From Bicyclus anynana (taxonomy: Eukaryota; Arthropoda; Insecta; Lepidoptera; Nymphalidae): 64,000 bases of DNA. Under the pieces are notes generated by a model, which was not told the DNA's origin, searched no databases, and worked only from the letters and a program-made list of their open reading frames with translations. Where the stretch lies: contig NC_069087.1 of assembly GCF_947172395.1 (NCBI RefSeq), positions 4,855,107 through 4,919,106 of the forward strand, read 5' to 3'. The position numbers were made by a program, and so were the translations under genes. This document shows, piece by piece, positions 53,595-64,000 of the stretch (position 1 is its first letter; each line of letters starts with the position of its first letter).

Positions 53595-55019
53595 CATCTT
53601 ATCGCTTTTTTAACAAAATATTGGTATAATGCCATTTTTAAGAATTTGAAAACACCCGACGATCAAGTCGTCAATATTCTCTTTCAGCGCGCTTTCATTT
53701 GAGACCCCACTCGAGTATATTTTCCAGACAATTGGTTGTTCTTCCCCACTTTCAACCCCCACAACTTTTAAATGGCACTTTTGATACAAAAAAAAAACTA
53801 AATTGAAATCGTTTCATCCGTTCAGGAGCTATGGTGCCACACACAGACTGACAGACAGACATACAGACAGCCCTACCCCTCTTGTTGCTTCAGGGGTTAA
53901 AAAAACATTAATTCCAAGGTAATTCTTTATAGAAACAACGTTAATATTTACGTTTGGATTGTTACGCCTACGATCACAAGTAACGTGAGACGCTCAACCA
54001 AGTTACGTCGGGTCGTATAATATTACCGCATCTGTAGAAACATTATACATCTGGCATCGTGTGTCCGGAAGGCGGAAATAATATGGGCATGTTATCAATA
54101 TGGTACAAACGGTTTGCCGGTTGTCTTGTTCATGTTTATGGTGTCACGTAAAATGTGCACCGAGAGTATTATTCAATCGTTTGTACTTTTTATTCAATCG
54201 TAATTACTTTTAATTTTGTTATTGTAAATTATTGCTACGCATTTGATTCGGTTTTACTATTTTTCTTATAACCTATAATAAGAACCAAAAAAAATTTTTA
54301 ATTTCACCAAAATAAACACAGTCTAAACGGTGGAATATCATCTGTTCAAATGCTTAAATAATGCTAGAACTGTTATAGACAAAATGGGGTTTTAAACATT
54401 AGGCTCGTATTTAAGATAAAATAACGTGAACATAAACTATTTGTAAAATAGTAAATTTATAAAGAAATTCGATTAAAATGCCATCTTTACTCTTCTGGGG
54501 ACAGATATAATTACTACTAAGTATTTGGATTTCACCTATTATTTACATATTTTACGTAGTATATATTTATTAATCTATTTTTAATTTACAATAATAATAT
54601 ACGTACGTATGTCGTATTACACCAAATAAATGTTAATTTGTAGGCATGATATTACTCACAACCAAGGTTACCATCAACTCTCTTTTTTCGTGACATCTAC
54701 AATACACAATACAATACAATTCTTTTCATAGTAGTAAAATAAATCCATGCTTTGCTAAAAGTGACCAGTTTAATTATGTAATTGACATAATCCGGCGACA
54801 TTCTAGTCCGCTAGGATTTCCGTTTGAATGAGATATTGTAGACCTCCTAGATGTAGGTATACCTGCGAACACTGGTTGTGAATATATGAATACATACGTG
54901 TATTCTAAAACCACACCTTGGTTTTACACCGTTACCACAGAATACATAATACACGTTAGTAACACGCTACTAAGACCGTTGAAAATATTTTAATTTCTAT
55001 GCGAATCTACACAAACATT
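53595..55019. other. No gene
   Basis: AT-rich with worn repeat-like text at 53690-53900 (CACACACAGACTGACAGACA). No exon recognised. Confidence 0.45.
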
Positions 55020-55316
55020 CAGTGGTGGATTTACCAGTAGGCTAAGGAGGCTGGAGCTTAGGGCGGCAGATTTAAGGGGACGGCAAATTTGACCCAAAAA
55101 ACTTTTTCTTCTACAGAAATAAAGAAACTGTAAAGATAATTTTAAAATTTTAGTCCTGTACAGTCTATACTAAAATATTTAAACTTGCAATTTTATTGAC
55201 ACAATTTATGGCAATTGTATTGATTGCGAACTAGGATACCTATCGAATTTCAGAGTTCAGTAGGGGTTATAAAAATTCAATAGCCTACTGGCGGCAAATT
55301 TGCAAATCCGCCACTG
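55020..55316. mobile_element. hAT-like MITE, second copy
   Basis: Ends CAGTGGTGGATTTACCAGTA and TTTGCAAATCCGCCACTG. Flanks CAAACATT (55012-55019) and CAAATATT (55317-55324) match at 7 of 8 bases, an 8-bp target duplication with one change. The interior TAGCCTACTGGCGGCAAATT is shared with 43824-44109. Confidence 0.88.
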
Positions 55317-55324
55317 CAAATATT

Positions 55325-56660
55325 ATAAAACAAAGTCCTCCGCCGCTTCTCTGTTTGTACGCAATTATCTTGAAAACTAACGAACTGATCTTTATGCGAT
55401 TTTCATTACTCCTCAAGGGATTCATGACATAACATTGTCATATTACCACTCCACAGCGGGGCTAAACAAGCATTAGCCTCTAGGGGCTAAAGTAATTTTG
55501 TTTTTTTAATTATTGTCTGTTACGAGTATTAGCCAAGTACTAGCCTACTTTATATCGAAGGAGGCTATATGGCTCCGCGCGTCAAGCGATTGAGCCAGAG
55601 GTAAGGTCCTGACTATTTAATAAAAATAAAACTTGGAATTGGAATAAAATGCAGCGTTCTTGTGTGAACGTAATTTACAAATTTCGCAACATTAATTGTT
55701 ATGTCTTCATCTAGTGAGAATGGTGACCTTAATTTGGAGATGGATCAAAAAAGATTTACAAATTAAACACCTACTTACGAAAAATTTAATAAGCGGAGAA
55801 AAGAACAACAAGTGCATTTTTACTTACAACTTACGCATGGTGTTTTTTAAACAATTATCTAACATGTTTACCCCTCATATTCATTATTCAACTTCACTGT
55901 AGTCGGAAATTAAGTTACCGGGTAAAAGCATTTCCCCTAAACATCCAAAGTTGTAGCATTTTGTACCTACATTTTAATTTTCAAATAAAATATACCATTG
56001 AATATTGTACTAAACTATTTTATTTTCTCGCAATCGTAGTGAAAAGCAGAGTGTAACACGTGGGGCTTAACCCATTATAAACTCGGTTTCTATTTAGGCG
56101 GCCCTCGCCTTCGTCTCAGGCCCTAAAAATACTTCGTATATAATGTCTTTTTAGCCCCTTGTATAACAATCTACTATTTCATTCTGCTAGTCTAGTCTGT
56201 AAAATATAAATATTCTATGAATACTAAAACGCGAAAGCTCAGTTTAATTGGCATGGGTCAGGCTGTTTGTACTTTAGACATATTTTATTATCCATTTTAG
56301 TTATACTAGATTTTTCGTTGTAATCACAACTTTTCCTTGTGCAACAATTAATTCTGCACAGTATTCGACCTGAACTGCGTCTTCCGTTCATTTCCTGTTG
56401 ACGTAGAAAGGGCTTTAAGTAAAGCGGAAATAACTTGCGTCATACTTTCGCGGGAAATGTCTTGTAATGGAACTAGTAAACAAAAATTGATATAATAAGT
56501 ATAATGCTACATTTCAATTACAACATGAAGTTACATTTCTATGAGCTTTTAGCGATCTATAGTATAGTGTAATTCGTATTTACAAACGTAGGCTAATAGA
56601 TTTCATATTTGTTCCGATCACCGACAGTATTGAGCTTCTAGTATAACAATATCGTCGACC
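55325..56660. other. No gene; unassigned repeats possible
   Basis: Text around 55480-55600 (GCATTAGCCTCTAGGGGCTA, AAGGAGGCTATATGGCTCCG) and 56090-56160 looks repeat-like but is not placed. The 68-codon frame at 55696-55902 is not supported. Confidence 0.4.
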
Positions 56661-56732
56661 AAGACGGCGACGACGACGAGGACGACGACGAAAACGACGG
56701 CGACGACGACGACGACGATGATGATGATGATG
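56661..56732. repeat. Imperfect (GAC)n/(GAT)n microsatellite
   Basis: Trinucleotide runs of GAC, with GGC, GAG and GAA interruptions, pass into five GAT units. One plus-strand frame reads as an acidic run (DGDDDEDDDENDGDDD), stops at TAA (56741-56743), and is followed by AATAAA (56749-56754). Confidence 0.9.
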
Positions 56733-56859
56733 TTGAATACTAAAAAATAATAAAGCAGAATCGTAGGTGTTAGGTACTTACTGACATATTAGAACCGTGC
56801 TATTTTAAAGTCCCTATTGTGTACTAATCTGACCGCTATATTACTACCACCTCAATAAT

Positions 56860-57615
56860 AACTTAGATAATATTCCTGCGCTAATCGAGCCGTCAGGAAT
56901 CAGTCGGGATGATGGCAAGAGACCTGATGGATTGACGCTAGTTCCCTGGGAAATGGGGCGGGCCCTAATATGGGACGCTACATGAGTCGACACATTAGCA
57001 CCGTGTCATATCAGGGAGACAGAATCAAGACCGGGAGGTGCAGCAGAAAAAGCTGAAACCGGTAAGTGGCTCAAGTATGCCTCTCTGACAGAGAGTTACA
57101 TATTTGTACCTTTTGCCGTGGAGACCCTTCGGCCATGGAGTCGCAGTGCCAAAAAATTTTACCGAAGCATTTCACCGCGGCTGGTTGCCTCGACTGGTGA
57201 CAGAAGGCCCAGTGGTATGCGCGGTGGATTTACAAAACGGAGGTTCTGGGTTCGATCCCCGGCTGGGCAGATTGAGATTTTCTTAATTTGTCCGGTCTGG
57301 CTGGTGGGAGGCTAGTTACCACCCTACCGACAAAGACGTACCGCCAAGCGATTTAGCGTTCCGGTACGATGCCGTGTAGAAACCGAAAGGAGTGCGGATT
57401 TTCATCCTCCTCCTAACAAGTTAGCCCGTTTCCATCTTAGACTGCATCATCACTTACCACCAGGTGAGATTGTAGTCAAGGGCTAACTTGTAAAAGATTA
57501 AAAAAAAAGGGCTGGCTCATTTTTTGCGCAAAGGATCAGCCTGGCTGTCCAGCGCGGAAATGCGGCCAGTATTCTTGCCACCATTCCATGTGGGCATGAT
57601 TTGTACAGTTATTAG
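56860..57615 (+). pseudogene. Retroelement ORF C-terminal remnant, split by a SINE
   Basis: The left part (56860-57207) has in-frame text EPSGISRDDGKRPDGLTLVP, WEMGRALIWDAT, then after one TGA stop (56983-56985) YIFVPFAVETLRPWSRSAKK and RLVASTGDRR. After the SINE the same frame gives AGSFFAQRISLAVQRGNAAS then ILATIPCGHDL and a stop at 57613-57615. I know this conserved region from C-termini of reverse-transcriptase-containing retroelement proteins in many animals. The RPDG...WDAT spacing resembles a nuclease-like PD-(D/E)xK motif; that is inference. It is inactive. Confidence 0.7.
57210..57506 (+). mobile_element. SINE family B inserted in the retroelement remnant
   Basis: It starts inside the head (CAGTGGTATGCGCGGTGG) and ends AAGATTAAAAAAAA. 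Flanks AAGGCC and AAGGGC suggest a roughly 5-6-base target duplication. The SINE plus duplication happens to keep the downstream frame in register. Confidence 0.85.
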
Positions 57616-58058
57616 GATAAGTTAGCTTAAGTTCCTTATTGTATTCTTTCTCAATAAAAAAAAGAGAGATAATATTATTTTCATATTTCACTCGCCTCAA
57701 AGGTGCGGGTAGTTAGCCATAATCCAAAGTAGGTTATTTTGTTGGAAGCCTTGCAACAGAGCCCTCCTGAAAATTCCCCTACACGTGTTCATAGACTAGA
57801 AATTAACACAGATGTCAACGACACATAACGCTATAAGCCGATAAAAAAATAAAGGCTCGCCCGAGTATAAGCTTATGTCCGCTATCCTCTGAAAGTATTT
57901 GTGGTAAATAAGGTTATTTAATCGTGTCACAGGAAAAACGGGAACTATTCAAGATATCCGTTCACAATGTTTTTAGTTACGTATACCTACACCAATAACC
58001 AAACGTACATAAACCACCAATTTATGTACGCGATGTGAAGAATGAAACAGCGGATTTA
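57616..58058. other. No gene
   Basis: AT-rich, nothing recognised. Confidence 0.45.
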
Positions 58059-58380
58059 TCTATACTAATATTATAAAGAGGAAAACTTTGTTTGTATGTT
58101 TGTTTGTTTGTAATGAATAGGCTCAAAAACTACTGGACCAATTTTAAAAGTTCTTTCACCATTCGAAAGCTATATTATCCACAAGTAACATAAATAATAT
58201 ATAAATTTTATTTTGGAAAAAAATAGGGTTCCGTAAGATATTTGGGTTTTTCGGACACAAGGTGTAAAAAATCAACCAGAAAAGTAGGCTAGGGGTAGGG
58301 TAGGGGTATGGTAGAGGTAGGATAGGGGTAGTTGAAAGTTTACATCGAGTTTCACGCGGAAGTTGCGGGCGTCGGCTAGT
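58059..58380 (+). mobile_element. Helitron (Lep1-like) with GGGTAGGG tract
   Basis: It starts TCTATACTAATATTATAAAG and ends GCGGGCGTCGGCTAGT. A purine-rich tract, AGGGGTAGGGTAGGGGTATG, lies at 58288-58330. Confidence 0.8.
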
Positions 58381-58552
58381 AGAAAATAAAACAATTATTG
58401 TTGTAAGAGTCGGAAAAATTCAAGCCGCCCTTCTATACAATGCATGGTTTTATAGTTCTAAGAAGTCCACGATATCATTATTTTTCTTTTAAGAATAACT
58501 AACTAAATCAATTCTATCTTCAAAAAAATGGACACGTAGGTTACAAAAAAAG

Positions 58553-58596
58553 TTTACACCGATTTTGTAGCAAAGGAAATCTCGGGCGTCTGCTAG
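58553..58596 (+). mobile_element. Helitron 3' end fragment
   Basis: TTTACACCGATTTTGTAGCA, then CTCGGGCGTCTGCTAGT. The 5' side is not recognisable. Confidence 0.55.
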
Positions 58597-59201
58597 TAGA
58601 TATACTACAAACAAAACATAAGATTGGTATGATAGTGTGTCAAAAATCAAAATTGATGTCACAAAATGCACGTAGGTACCGATTAGTTAAGAGAATGTTC
58701 AAAAGTAGCACTAGTAGGCCGTGGGACCGTGTTACTTGGTGTTTCGGGCAATTAATAAAAAAAATCTTTTATTATTTCCTCTTTATAAGATAATTATTAA
58801 AAACCCGTAAAACCAGTATTACGCAACACAAAAATATGTTTGGATGCATAGTATCCTGCTTATCTCGCTCAGGAAGCAATTTGTAATTGACCACGTACGT
58901 AAAAAAGTAGGTGATAATCGTTACCCTAATATACGCAAAACGTATGTGAATAATGTAATAGATTGTATAATAAGTAATGACTGATAAATGTTACGGTTTC
59001 CTTATTAAAATGTGATTTAACTGCTTCTTTAGCCTAGTGGTTAAGTTACTCAATTATCAATGTGTAGATATGGTCAAATTAGGAGAGTGTAGTAAGTAGT
59101 CAGACAATATATAAGCCATATTTTAATTGATACTGGAATTTCTTGTAAGAATATATGTATTTTGATACTCGTAGATTTGGATTACGGCCATTCTATAGCG
59201 C
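58597..59201. other. No gene; possible tRNA-like head
   Basis: CTTTAGCCTAGTGGTTAAGT at 59027-59046 resembles a tRNA A-box region, but no B box follows at the right distance, so I do not call a tRNA or SINE. Confidence 0.35.
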
Positions 59202-59404
59202 GTTATGTGCATTTTAAGTATCACAAACGATGAAGTAAAATCATCGTGAAACCTGCATACCTGAGAATTTTCTCTATGGGTGTGAAGTCTGCCAATCCGC
59301 ATTGGGCCAGCGTGGTGGGACAACCTAACCCCTCTCATTGTAAGAGGAGACTTGTGCTCAACATTGAGCCGTAAATGGGTTGTTATTGTTAATGATGATG
59401 ATGA
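59202..59404 (+). mobile_element. SINE family A, 5'-truncated
   Basis: Starts GTTATGTGCATTTTAAGTAT; tail TTAATGATGATGATGAAT. Several short internal losses. Confidence 0.8.
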
Positions 59405-59695
59405 ATTGAATTGAAAATTGTATAAATCGATTATTTAATGTACCGCTCTGCGCCGCTGCTTCTATAAATGTCAAGTAGACTTAGGAACTATTAGTATTAT
59501 AAACAGACTCATCAGTTCCTATTCAACTTGTTGGTATACTTATCTATGTAGGTTTATGTATTGAAGTTCCGCTGTTGCATCCTCACGTATTTCATCGGTA
59601 ACTGTTACTCGTACTTTGTAGGTCAATAATGTGTTAGTGTTAACTATTTGTAACGCATTTATTACTGCATCCATCAACAGTTCACGTAACCGAAA

Positions 59696-59890
59696 TCTAT
59701 GCTAATATTATAAAGAGGAAATATTTGATTGTTTGTTTGTATGTTTTGGCTCTGGAACTACTGAACCTATTAGAAAAATTCTTTCATTGTTAGAAAGCTA
59801 CACTGTCCCCGAGTGATATAGGCTATATTTTATCCCCGTATTCCTACGGGAATGGAACCACGCGGGTGAATCCGCGCGTCGTCTGCTAGT
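59696..59890 (+). mobile_element. Lep1-type Helitron
   Basis: Starts TCTATGCTAATATTATAAAG; ends CGCGCGTCGTCTGCTAGT. CCACGCGGGTGAATCCGC is inside. Confidence 0.83.
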
Positions 59891-60500
59891 ATAAAATTAA
59901 TTAAGATTTTTGTTCACTGACGTCTTGCGTACTCGATGACCACCCATGTCGTATCCAAATGAATAAGTCGTATCTTACACTTTCTCAGAGTTTTTGTTTT
60001 GTTAGAGGGGAAAGGGCACCATAGATTAGAAATCAAATCCTTTAATTATTTTTTGTTTTGTTCTGTTCCGTTCTCCTTTAATTAGCCGTAAAGACTTTGT
60101 TAGGAGGACTACTTTTCATTATGTATTCTGTGGTAGGACTAGGTAAGTAGGTACTTGTCTTATGACAATAATTATACAATATGTAGGTACTCGTATCTAC
60201 ATACTACCGAAATCAAATGTCTGTCTGTGATTTCAAATTAAATATGTATTCTCAAGTGCTTTTAGTTATTTACACGATACTAAAACACAAGTGACCTTTT
60301 TTCAAATTTTCGTTTGTATGTTTGTCTGTTTGTCCGGGCTACTAATCTTTGAAAAGGCATAACCGATTTTACTGGAATTTTCACAGGAATATAGAAGACG
60401 TTATTGAGCAACATGAAGGCTTTTTATCCCGGAAAAATCTGACTAGGTCAACTAATGGCTCTACCTGCCTAACCTGCTTCAATTTACAAATATTCCTTGA
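59891..60500. other. No gene; worn Helitron text
   Basis: 60310-60456 (GTTTGTATGTTTGTCTGTTT, AAAAGGCATAACCGATTTTA, TTTTTATCCCGGAAAAATC) resembles the long Helitron subfamily without recognisable ends. Confidence 0.45.
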
Positions 60501-60626
60501 CTTATAGCAAGTACCTTATAACAAGCACATTAAAGCAAGTACCTTATAACAAGTACCTTATAACAAGTACCTTATAACAAGTACCTTAAAGCAAGTACCT
60601 TATAGCAAGTACCTTATAGCAAGTAC
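60501..60626. repeat. Minisatellite: 14-bp unit, nine copies
   Basis: Nine contiguous units of CTTATARCAAGTAC (R is A or G). Most differ at one or two positions (unit 2 CTTATAACAAGCAC, unit 3 ATTAAAGCAAGTAC). The variants alternate, suggesting slippage and patchy homogenisation. Confidence 0.95.
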
Positions 60627-61497
60627 CTAGAATAAAAGATAGCATATTTACTTTTCTTTTCACCGAAGGTTTGCTGATAAATTGGCCTGTTTAAGTGGAA
60701 CAATGGTGTTCAGATCCCACGGAGGCCGGCACGCGACGGCTGTTACAAAAACCTCCGTAACACTCGAAGGTGTTTATCGTTTGATCTGAATGTGTCTGTG
60801 AAACACATTCTGTACTTAATTACTGTTTTAAAAAACACAAGACTGCATATTTCGTAAACGTAATTGGATAATTGGAGGCGTTTATAGCAAAACTGTTGTA
60901 AATGGATAGAGTGCTATAAATATCTATTATGTATAGTTGACTTAAATGTACACGACCCAGTCGTGTATGTACCTGCTTAAGCTTTTATAAGTACTTTCGG
61001 AAGTAAGTAGGTGGTAGATTGGGTAGGTATACAAAAATCTTCAAAAAGTATTTACACATAATCTGAAGTTGAGCGGTCAGAGGAGAGATTATTTCTTAAT
61101 GTTTGGTCAAACAATAACTATTACCAATAACTTAAACAAAAGCTTAAATAGTCCATTAAATTAAGCAAAATAATATTTTAATATTTTTCCAAATATTTTG
61201 TCGTCTTCTCTTCGTGTACTTAAAGTAGCTAGGTACCTTCCAAGCCCTTGTGCTCAGTAGACCATAGAGAGCTTTTAGCGATGTCTGTTCTGTAGTTTAG
61301 ACTATTTGTTATCTGTCAAGCAGTTATTAAGATTATCATTCATTTGTATAGAAGATTACATAAAATATTTCTAGAGCAAATACTTAGTAGGTAACTGTGT
61401 GGAGGATGCATTTAATAGTCATAATAAAGCTAAATGAAACCATGAGCGAACCATTTATCAAGTTTCATTTGATAATAATGTTTATAAAACAAATCTG
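60627..61497. other. No gene
   Basis: A GC-richer spot at 60705-60790 (CACGGAGGCCGGCACGCGAC) is unassigned; the rest is AT-rich. Confidence 0.4.
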
Positions 61498-61701
61498 GGG
61501 CCTGTAGCCATGTGGCATGTTGATTCTATTTCTACAAACGTTAACGCTTCGAAAACTAAAGGAAAGACAGATCCGATCGACAACTTGATCACGTGACCTG
61601 TCGCTAGTATAGTAGTAGTATGTCAATCCCATATTTTTTTTTAGTTTTCGAAGCGTTAGCGTTTGTATAAAGAGATTCGACGTGCCACATGGCTAAGGCC
61701 A
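61498..61701. mobile_element. Foldback MITE, copy 4 of 4, best preserved
   Basis: Left arm GTAGCCATGTGGCATGTTGA, then CGTTAACGCTTCGAAAACTA; right arm TAGTTTTCGAAGCGTTAGCG, then GATTCGACGTGCCACATGGC. The arms are about 60 bp and the centre about 80 bp. Confidence 0.87.
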
Positions 61702-62054
61702 CTGTTGTCTCTCTCTGTTGTCGGCACCGTTTGTGACGTAACTCATTAGGGTTGTTCATTAATTATTTTCATAGCTGTTAATTACGTAACATGCTTTCGC
61801 CAATAAAATAATCTTACTATTGTGTTCTGTGAATGACTCTTTGTTCTCTCACCCCGTAATAAATTGTATCTCTATCTAAACTCTCATTGTCTTCGGCTAT
61901 CACTTGTGTAATAGTTAATTGATAATAATTATCCAATTCATATTATGTATCGGTTGATTGCCTGTATAATACTTACGTAGGAATGTTATCTGTTACACAT
62001 TTATCTATGAACATATCGTACAAGGGTATATGTCTATGCTTTGCACACAGATTA

Positions 62055-62252
62055 ATCTATACTAATATAATAAAGCTGAAGAGTTTGTTTGTTTGATTGA
62101 ACGCGCTAATCTCAGGAACTACTGGTCCTATTTGAAAAATTCTTTCTGTGTTAGATAGCCCATTTATCGAGGAAGGCTATAGGCTATATATTATGCCCAT
62201 ATTCCTACGGGAACGGGAACCACGCGGGTAAAACCGCGCGGCGTCAGCTAGT
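62055..62252 (+). mobile_element. Lep1-type Helitron, full length
   Basis: Starts TCTATACTAATATAATAAAG; ends CGCGCGGCGTCAGCTAGT. Near consensus. Confidence 0.86.
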
Positions 62253-63019
62253 CAATAATATACAGATGGTGCGTACGGAAAATGACGGTGTTGTAGCCGC
62301 TCCTAATACAAAATTCAAAAAGTAATACATTCTCGAGTCAGTACGATACGAACCGTCGCAACAGTAATTTTCAATATAATTCATGAAAAATGGCGTCTTA
62401 TGTTTTAAAATATTTTAAAATGTTCACAAAAACTAAAGAAATAAGATTTTTATTGATTATTATATTAATTTACGTAATTGTTGTTAGTGTTAAATTTTGA
62501 AATACAAATTATGAAAAAAGTTTGTAGATGCGTTATGTTTGTTTTTTTATTGGATTTCACCGGCTTTAGTACGTTGCTTCTAAAGACTCACTCTGGTTAC
62601 TCTGTGGCTTTGAATTAAATTAATCGACCTCATTTTTAAAATATAACTACTATTTATAGTAGCATAACTAAAAGCTATTTGTTTTTTTTTTCAACCTACT
62701 TATAACCGCACCGTTTACTTATAAAGTTTCTAATTTCGTTGTTTGCTCTAACCATAGGAATTTATCAGATAACTGTGTTACTAACTAGTTTTAGAAATTG
62801 GTGTGGTTTCCAATTATACCGATTACTGTGCTTTTGTCCAAATAACTTAATATTAACGATTTGTCGTATAAAGATAAATAGAAAGATAGATTTGTATTGT
62901 GAAATAAAACGACAGAAAAAATACAATAGAATAATGACAAATAAGTTCCAAGGTACAAAAGCCGCAAAAGCGTATTACTTTTATAATGAACCCCGCACTA
63001 AATGTATTAGTATTTTTGT
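62253..63019. other. No convincing gene
   Basis: A 103-codon plus-strand frame (62739-63050) begins at TTG and ends inside a SINE. It is Ile/Lys/Arg-rich from AT bias and shows no domain, so I do not call it. Confidence 0.4.
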
Positions 63020-63160
63020 GATGCCTTTGCCTTTGATTCGGAGGGCGTAGGTTCGAATCAGGTCCGTGGCATGCACCTCCAACTTTTCAGGTAAGAAGAC
63101 TATTAGCCTAAACCCTTTTATTCTGAGAAGAGACTCGTGCTCAACAGTGAGCCGAATAAG
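63020..63160 (+). mobile_element. SINE family A with large internal deletion
   Basis: The head from GATGCCTTTGCCTTTGATTC and the B box GGTTCGAATC are present up to CAACTTTTCAG. The text then jumps to ACTATTAGCCTAAACCC and GAGAAGAGACTCGTGCTCAA. Confidence 0.8.
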
Positions 63161-63434
63161 GCTTCTTATTGTCTATGAGAGATAGAATAGAATTTCAAGT
63201 TATACTACAACGTTTTTAAGTTGAAAAATCAAATAAAAAAAAATCTAACAACTGGTAATCGATCTTAAAAGGTCATAGCAGTAACCTTCGTCTCGTCAGA
63301 TAAAGATGAAGTCTCCTTGACTCTTCAAAGCCTTTTATAAGCTCGGGGTCATACTGTCATTTGAAGATTGTCGCTGTCCTTAGCAAAGACTAAGTAATCT
63401 CAATCTATGCAAGGATAAGGTGGTAAATAAAAGT

Positions 63435-63607
63435 TGAACCCTCAATAGCTTAGCGGTTAAGGGGCCGAACTTATCCTCGAGAGGTCGTGGTTTGCTTCCC
63501 GCCCGCTGGATTATTGTACCCACCCCAGTCAAGACAGTTTGCCGACTAGTTGGAGGGGAATGGTAATATTGGTCATATTTAAAATATATGCCAAATATTC
63601 TTTAAAA
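63435..63607 (+). mobile_element. SINE family C, near full length
   Basis: A third tRNA-derived SINE. The head TGAACCCTCAATAGCTTAGC has an A-box-like TAGCTTAGCGGTTAAGGGG, and the B-box region is GTCGTGGTTTGCTTCCC. The body has AAGACAGTTTGCCGACTAGT and TTGGAGGGGAATGGTAATAT, and the end is ATGCCAAATATTCTTTAAAA. Reversed 3' fragments occur at 3248-3350 and 9889-9985. Confidence 0.7.
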
Positions 63608-63828
63608 CATTTGCGTCTCGGGATGCTCGAAAGAAGTGATAAATAAAACCTGGTGCCGTATGCGTGAGAGAAATGGAAGCCAGACAAAGTGGTGCCGTTA
63701 CGCGTTACGTTACGATTACGTTACGCTACCATGACAAGTTATCACTTGACATGGCACAATGCGTGATTCATTAATTTACATATTTGTTTGTACGGCCAAT
63801 CTGCGATCAGTACTGGGACTATAAATTA
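63608..63828. other. No gene; short TTACG-rich stretch
   Basis: CGTTACGCGTTACGTTACGA (63697 on) is a degenerate run of the TTACG motif. Otherwise nothing. Confidence 0.5.
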
Positions 63829-63988
63829 TAGCTGAAGCCGCGTGGTTCCCGTTTCCGTAGGAATACGGAGATAATATAGCCTATAGCCTTCCTCGATAAA
63901 TGGGCTATCTAACACTGATAGAATGCTTCAAATCGAACCAGTAGTTCCTGAGATTAGCGCGTTCAAGCAAACAAGCAATTGGTATAGA
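63829..63988 (-). mobile_element. Lep1-type Helitron, 3' tip missing
   Basis: GCCGCGTGGTTCCCGTTTCC, then AAATGGGCTATCTAACACTG, ending GGTATAGAT at the right. The ACTAGCTGACG edge is replaced by TAGCTGAAG. Confidence 0.75.
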
Positions 63989-64000
63989 TAAAAAATGGGT

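Noticed and set aside
62739..63050. 103-codon frame
   Set aside because: It starts at TTG, ends inside a SINE and has AT-driven composition.

Overview
This is a nuclear window from a moth or butterfly (Lepidoptera). It is AT-rich and intron-like. It is packed with tRNA-derived SINEs, Lep1-type Helitron fragments whose ends read TCTATACTAATATTATAAA and GGCGTCNGCTAGT, RTE- and Jockey-type LINE tails, and many short inverted-repeat elements (MITEs). This repeat mixture is characteristic of Lepidoptera; I cannot fix the species. No bacterial features, rRNA genes, CRISPR arrays or functional tRNA genes are visible. Every tRNA-like stretch is a SINE head.

The only convincing host genes are two small Kazal-type serine protease inhibitor genes arranged tail to tail at 13.6-16.2 kb. 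The plus-strand gene can be assembled from two exons (13600-13627 and 14221-14660). It encodes a 155-residue protein with a signal peptide, a degenerate two-cysteine module, one four-cysteine Kazal domain and a tail containing LFQYDYYF. The minus-strand gene is seen only as its last exon (16185 down to 15866). It has a Kazal domain with identical cysteine spacing (C-x6-C-x10-C-x19-C), a basic linker and the related tail LFQFDNFF. The two are probably paralogs, secreted, and act on extracellular proteases. About 1.2 kb lies between their stop codons and holds two MITEs.

The rest is repeats. 0-13 kb: SINE families A and B, a Harbinger-like MITE with TTA duplications, a 40-bp x4 minisatellite, Helitrons and a 227-bp MITE. 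16-31 kb: Helitrons, one of them inserted in a SINE; a Jockey-type LINE 3' end with a 5' foldback; RTE fragments, one split by a SINE; and palindromes. 31-49 kb: a 210-bp tandem duplication, four copies (to 61 kb) of a foldback MITE, a MITE split by a SINE with an 11-bp target duplication, and a hAT-like MITE with a perfect 8-bp duplication. 49-64 kb: a SINE split by an unclassified 511-bp inverted-repeat element, a second hAT-like MITE, a retroelement C-terminal coding remnant split by a SINE, and a 14-bp x9 minisatellite.

Family A SINEs and the RTE fragments share the same 3' tail (TGATAATGATGATGA), which suggests that RTE machinery moved family A. Family B has an A-rich tail and so probably used another partner. 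The nested insertions give a relative order of transposition. Several weak open frames (near 20.8, 28.5, 39.0 and 40.3 kb) are listed at low confidence. The window probably sits in introns or intergenic DNA apart from the Kazal pair.
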